Made by a program: the position numbers and the translations under genes. This document shows, piece after piece, positions 5,893-6,103 of a stretch of 6,103 nt of DNA. Below the pieces are notes generated by a model that made no database searches, had not been told where the DNA came from, and saw only the letters and a list, made by a program, of their open reading frames with translations. The stretch is from positions 1-6,103 of the forward strand of contig JALWZI010000130.1 in NCBI GenBank assembly GCA_027002755.1. The letters run 5' to 3'. This DNA comes from Campylobacteraceae bacterium (GTDB lineage: Bacteria; Campylobacterota; Campylobacteria; Campylobacterales; Sulfurovaceae). Each line of letters starts with the position of its first letter. Positions within the stretch are counted from its first letter, which is position 1.

Positions 5893-5918
5893 GGAATCTG
5901 AGGAGCTCTTAAGATTCC
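5893..5918. repeat. Perfect 7-bp inverted repeat, candidate operator upstream of the kinase promoter
   Basis: GGAATCT (5893-5899) and AGATTCC (5912-5918) are exact reverse complements separated by 12 bases. Their centres are 19 bases apart, roughly two helical turns, as expected for a dimeric regulator. The spacer contains the palindromes GAGCTC and TCTTAAGA. The repeat sits just upstream of the kinase -10 and brackets its -35 position, in the gap shared with the divergent gene at 6003. There is no T-tract, so it is not an intrinsic terminator. Confidence 0.45.
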
Positions 5919-5965
5919 AATATACAGAAACTACAGATTTTGCTTACACTCTGCACAGTTTCATG

Positions 5966-5974
5966 TGCTAGACT
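5966..5974 (+). promoter_or_regulatory. Possible -10 element for the gene starting at 6003
   Basis: TGCTAGACT is a TGn followed by TAGACT, 4 of 6 consensus bases, about 28 bases before the ATG. An AT-rich stretch with TTTTGCTTACA lies upstream, but no -35 is at standard spacing. This is a weak candidate, supported mainly by position. Confidence 0.25.
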
Positions 5975-6002
5975 TCGCCCAAAAAACGGAGATGCCGCTG
6001 CC

Positions 6003-6103
6003 ATGGATTCTGAAACGTTGCGGGAGGTCCTTCAGGACGCCGCCAGAGAGATCGACCGCCATTCGGATGACAATATCGCCATCAACCGGATCGTCGAATC
6101 GGT
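6003..6103 (+). CDS. N-terminal fragment of an unidentified protein (3' truncated by window edge)
   Basis: Thirty-three codons run from the ATG at 6003 to the window end without a stop. The predicted N-terminus (MDSETLREVLQDAAREIDR, then HSDDNIAINRIVES) is acidic and helix-forming, with no signal peptide or hydrophobic segment, so a cytosolic start is likely. A ribosome site CGGAG (5987-5991) lies 11 bases upstream, a little long but acceptable. An alternative ATG at 5992 is in a different phase and abuts the ribosome site. GC-rich codon use like that of the neighbours supports a real gene. It is divergent from the arginine kinase gene across 142 bases. I do not recognise the family from this short piece. 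Confidence 0.6.
   Translation, partial: MDSETLREVLQDAAREIDRHSDDNIAINRIVES

Overview
The window is chromosomal, GC-rich DNA from a Gram-negative bacterium. Its genes are tightly packed and its short intergenic gaps are AT-rich. Three gaps carry extended -10 promoter elements (TGnTATCAT, TGnGATAAT, TGnTATAAT) with no recognisable -35 box. That style, together with the gene content (TamB-type protein, short RNase Z, D-amino acid transaminase, bacterial arginine kinase), fits a GC-rich member of the Campylobacterota, for example a Sulfurovum or Nitratifractor relative. This placement is inference; no rRNA or other marker gene is present.

Layout. Positions 1-1909 (+) hold the C-terminal 635 codons of a TamB/AsmA-like envelope protein whose start lies outside the window. 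Next comes an extended -10 promoter and a small, very lysine-rich orphan protein of 90 residues (1980-2252, +). Facing it is a two-gene minus-strand unit: a HAD phosphatase of the phosphoglycolate phosphatase type (3844-3167), overlapping by 10 bases with ribonuclease Z (3176-2259). The unit ends at an intrinsic terminator whose U-tract is encoded inside the last lysine codons of the 90-residue gene. A 130-base divergent gap with several -10-like hexamers and a CAGTACA direct repeat separates this unit from a D-amino acid transaminase gene (3975-4832, +). That gene converges, with a 4-base stop-codon overlap, on a complete arginine kinase gene (5860-4829, -). A 142-base divergent gap holds the kinase promoter and a perfect 7-bp inverted repeat, then a plus-strand gene of unknown function begins (6003) and runs off the window.

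Most of the content is housekeeping: outer-membrane assembly, tRNA 3' maturation, metabolite repair and D-amino acid supply. The outstanding item is the arginine kinase. Phosphagen kinases are mainly animal and protist enzymes and are only sporadic in bacteria. This copy can be aligned to horseshoe-crab arginine kinase with a constant residue offset over the whole catalytic core, and its promoter region carries a candidate operator. No mobile element, CRISPR array, tRNA or rRNA was seen. No gene-free stretch exceeds 300 bases.
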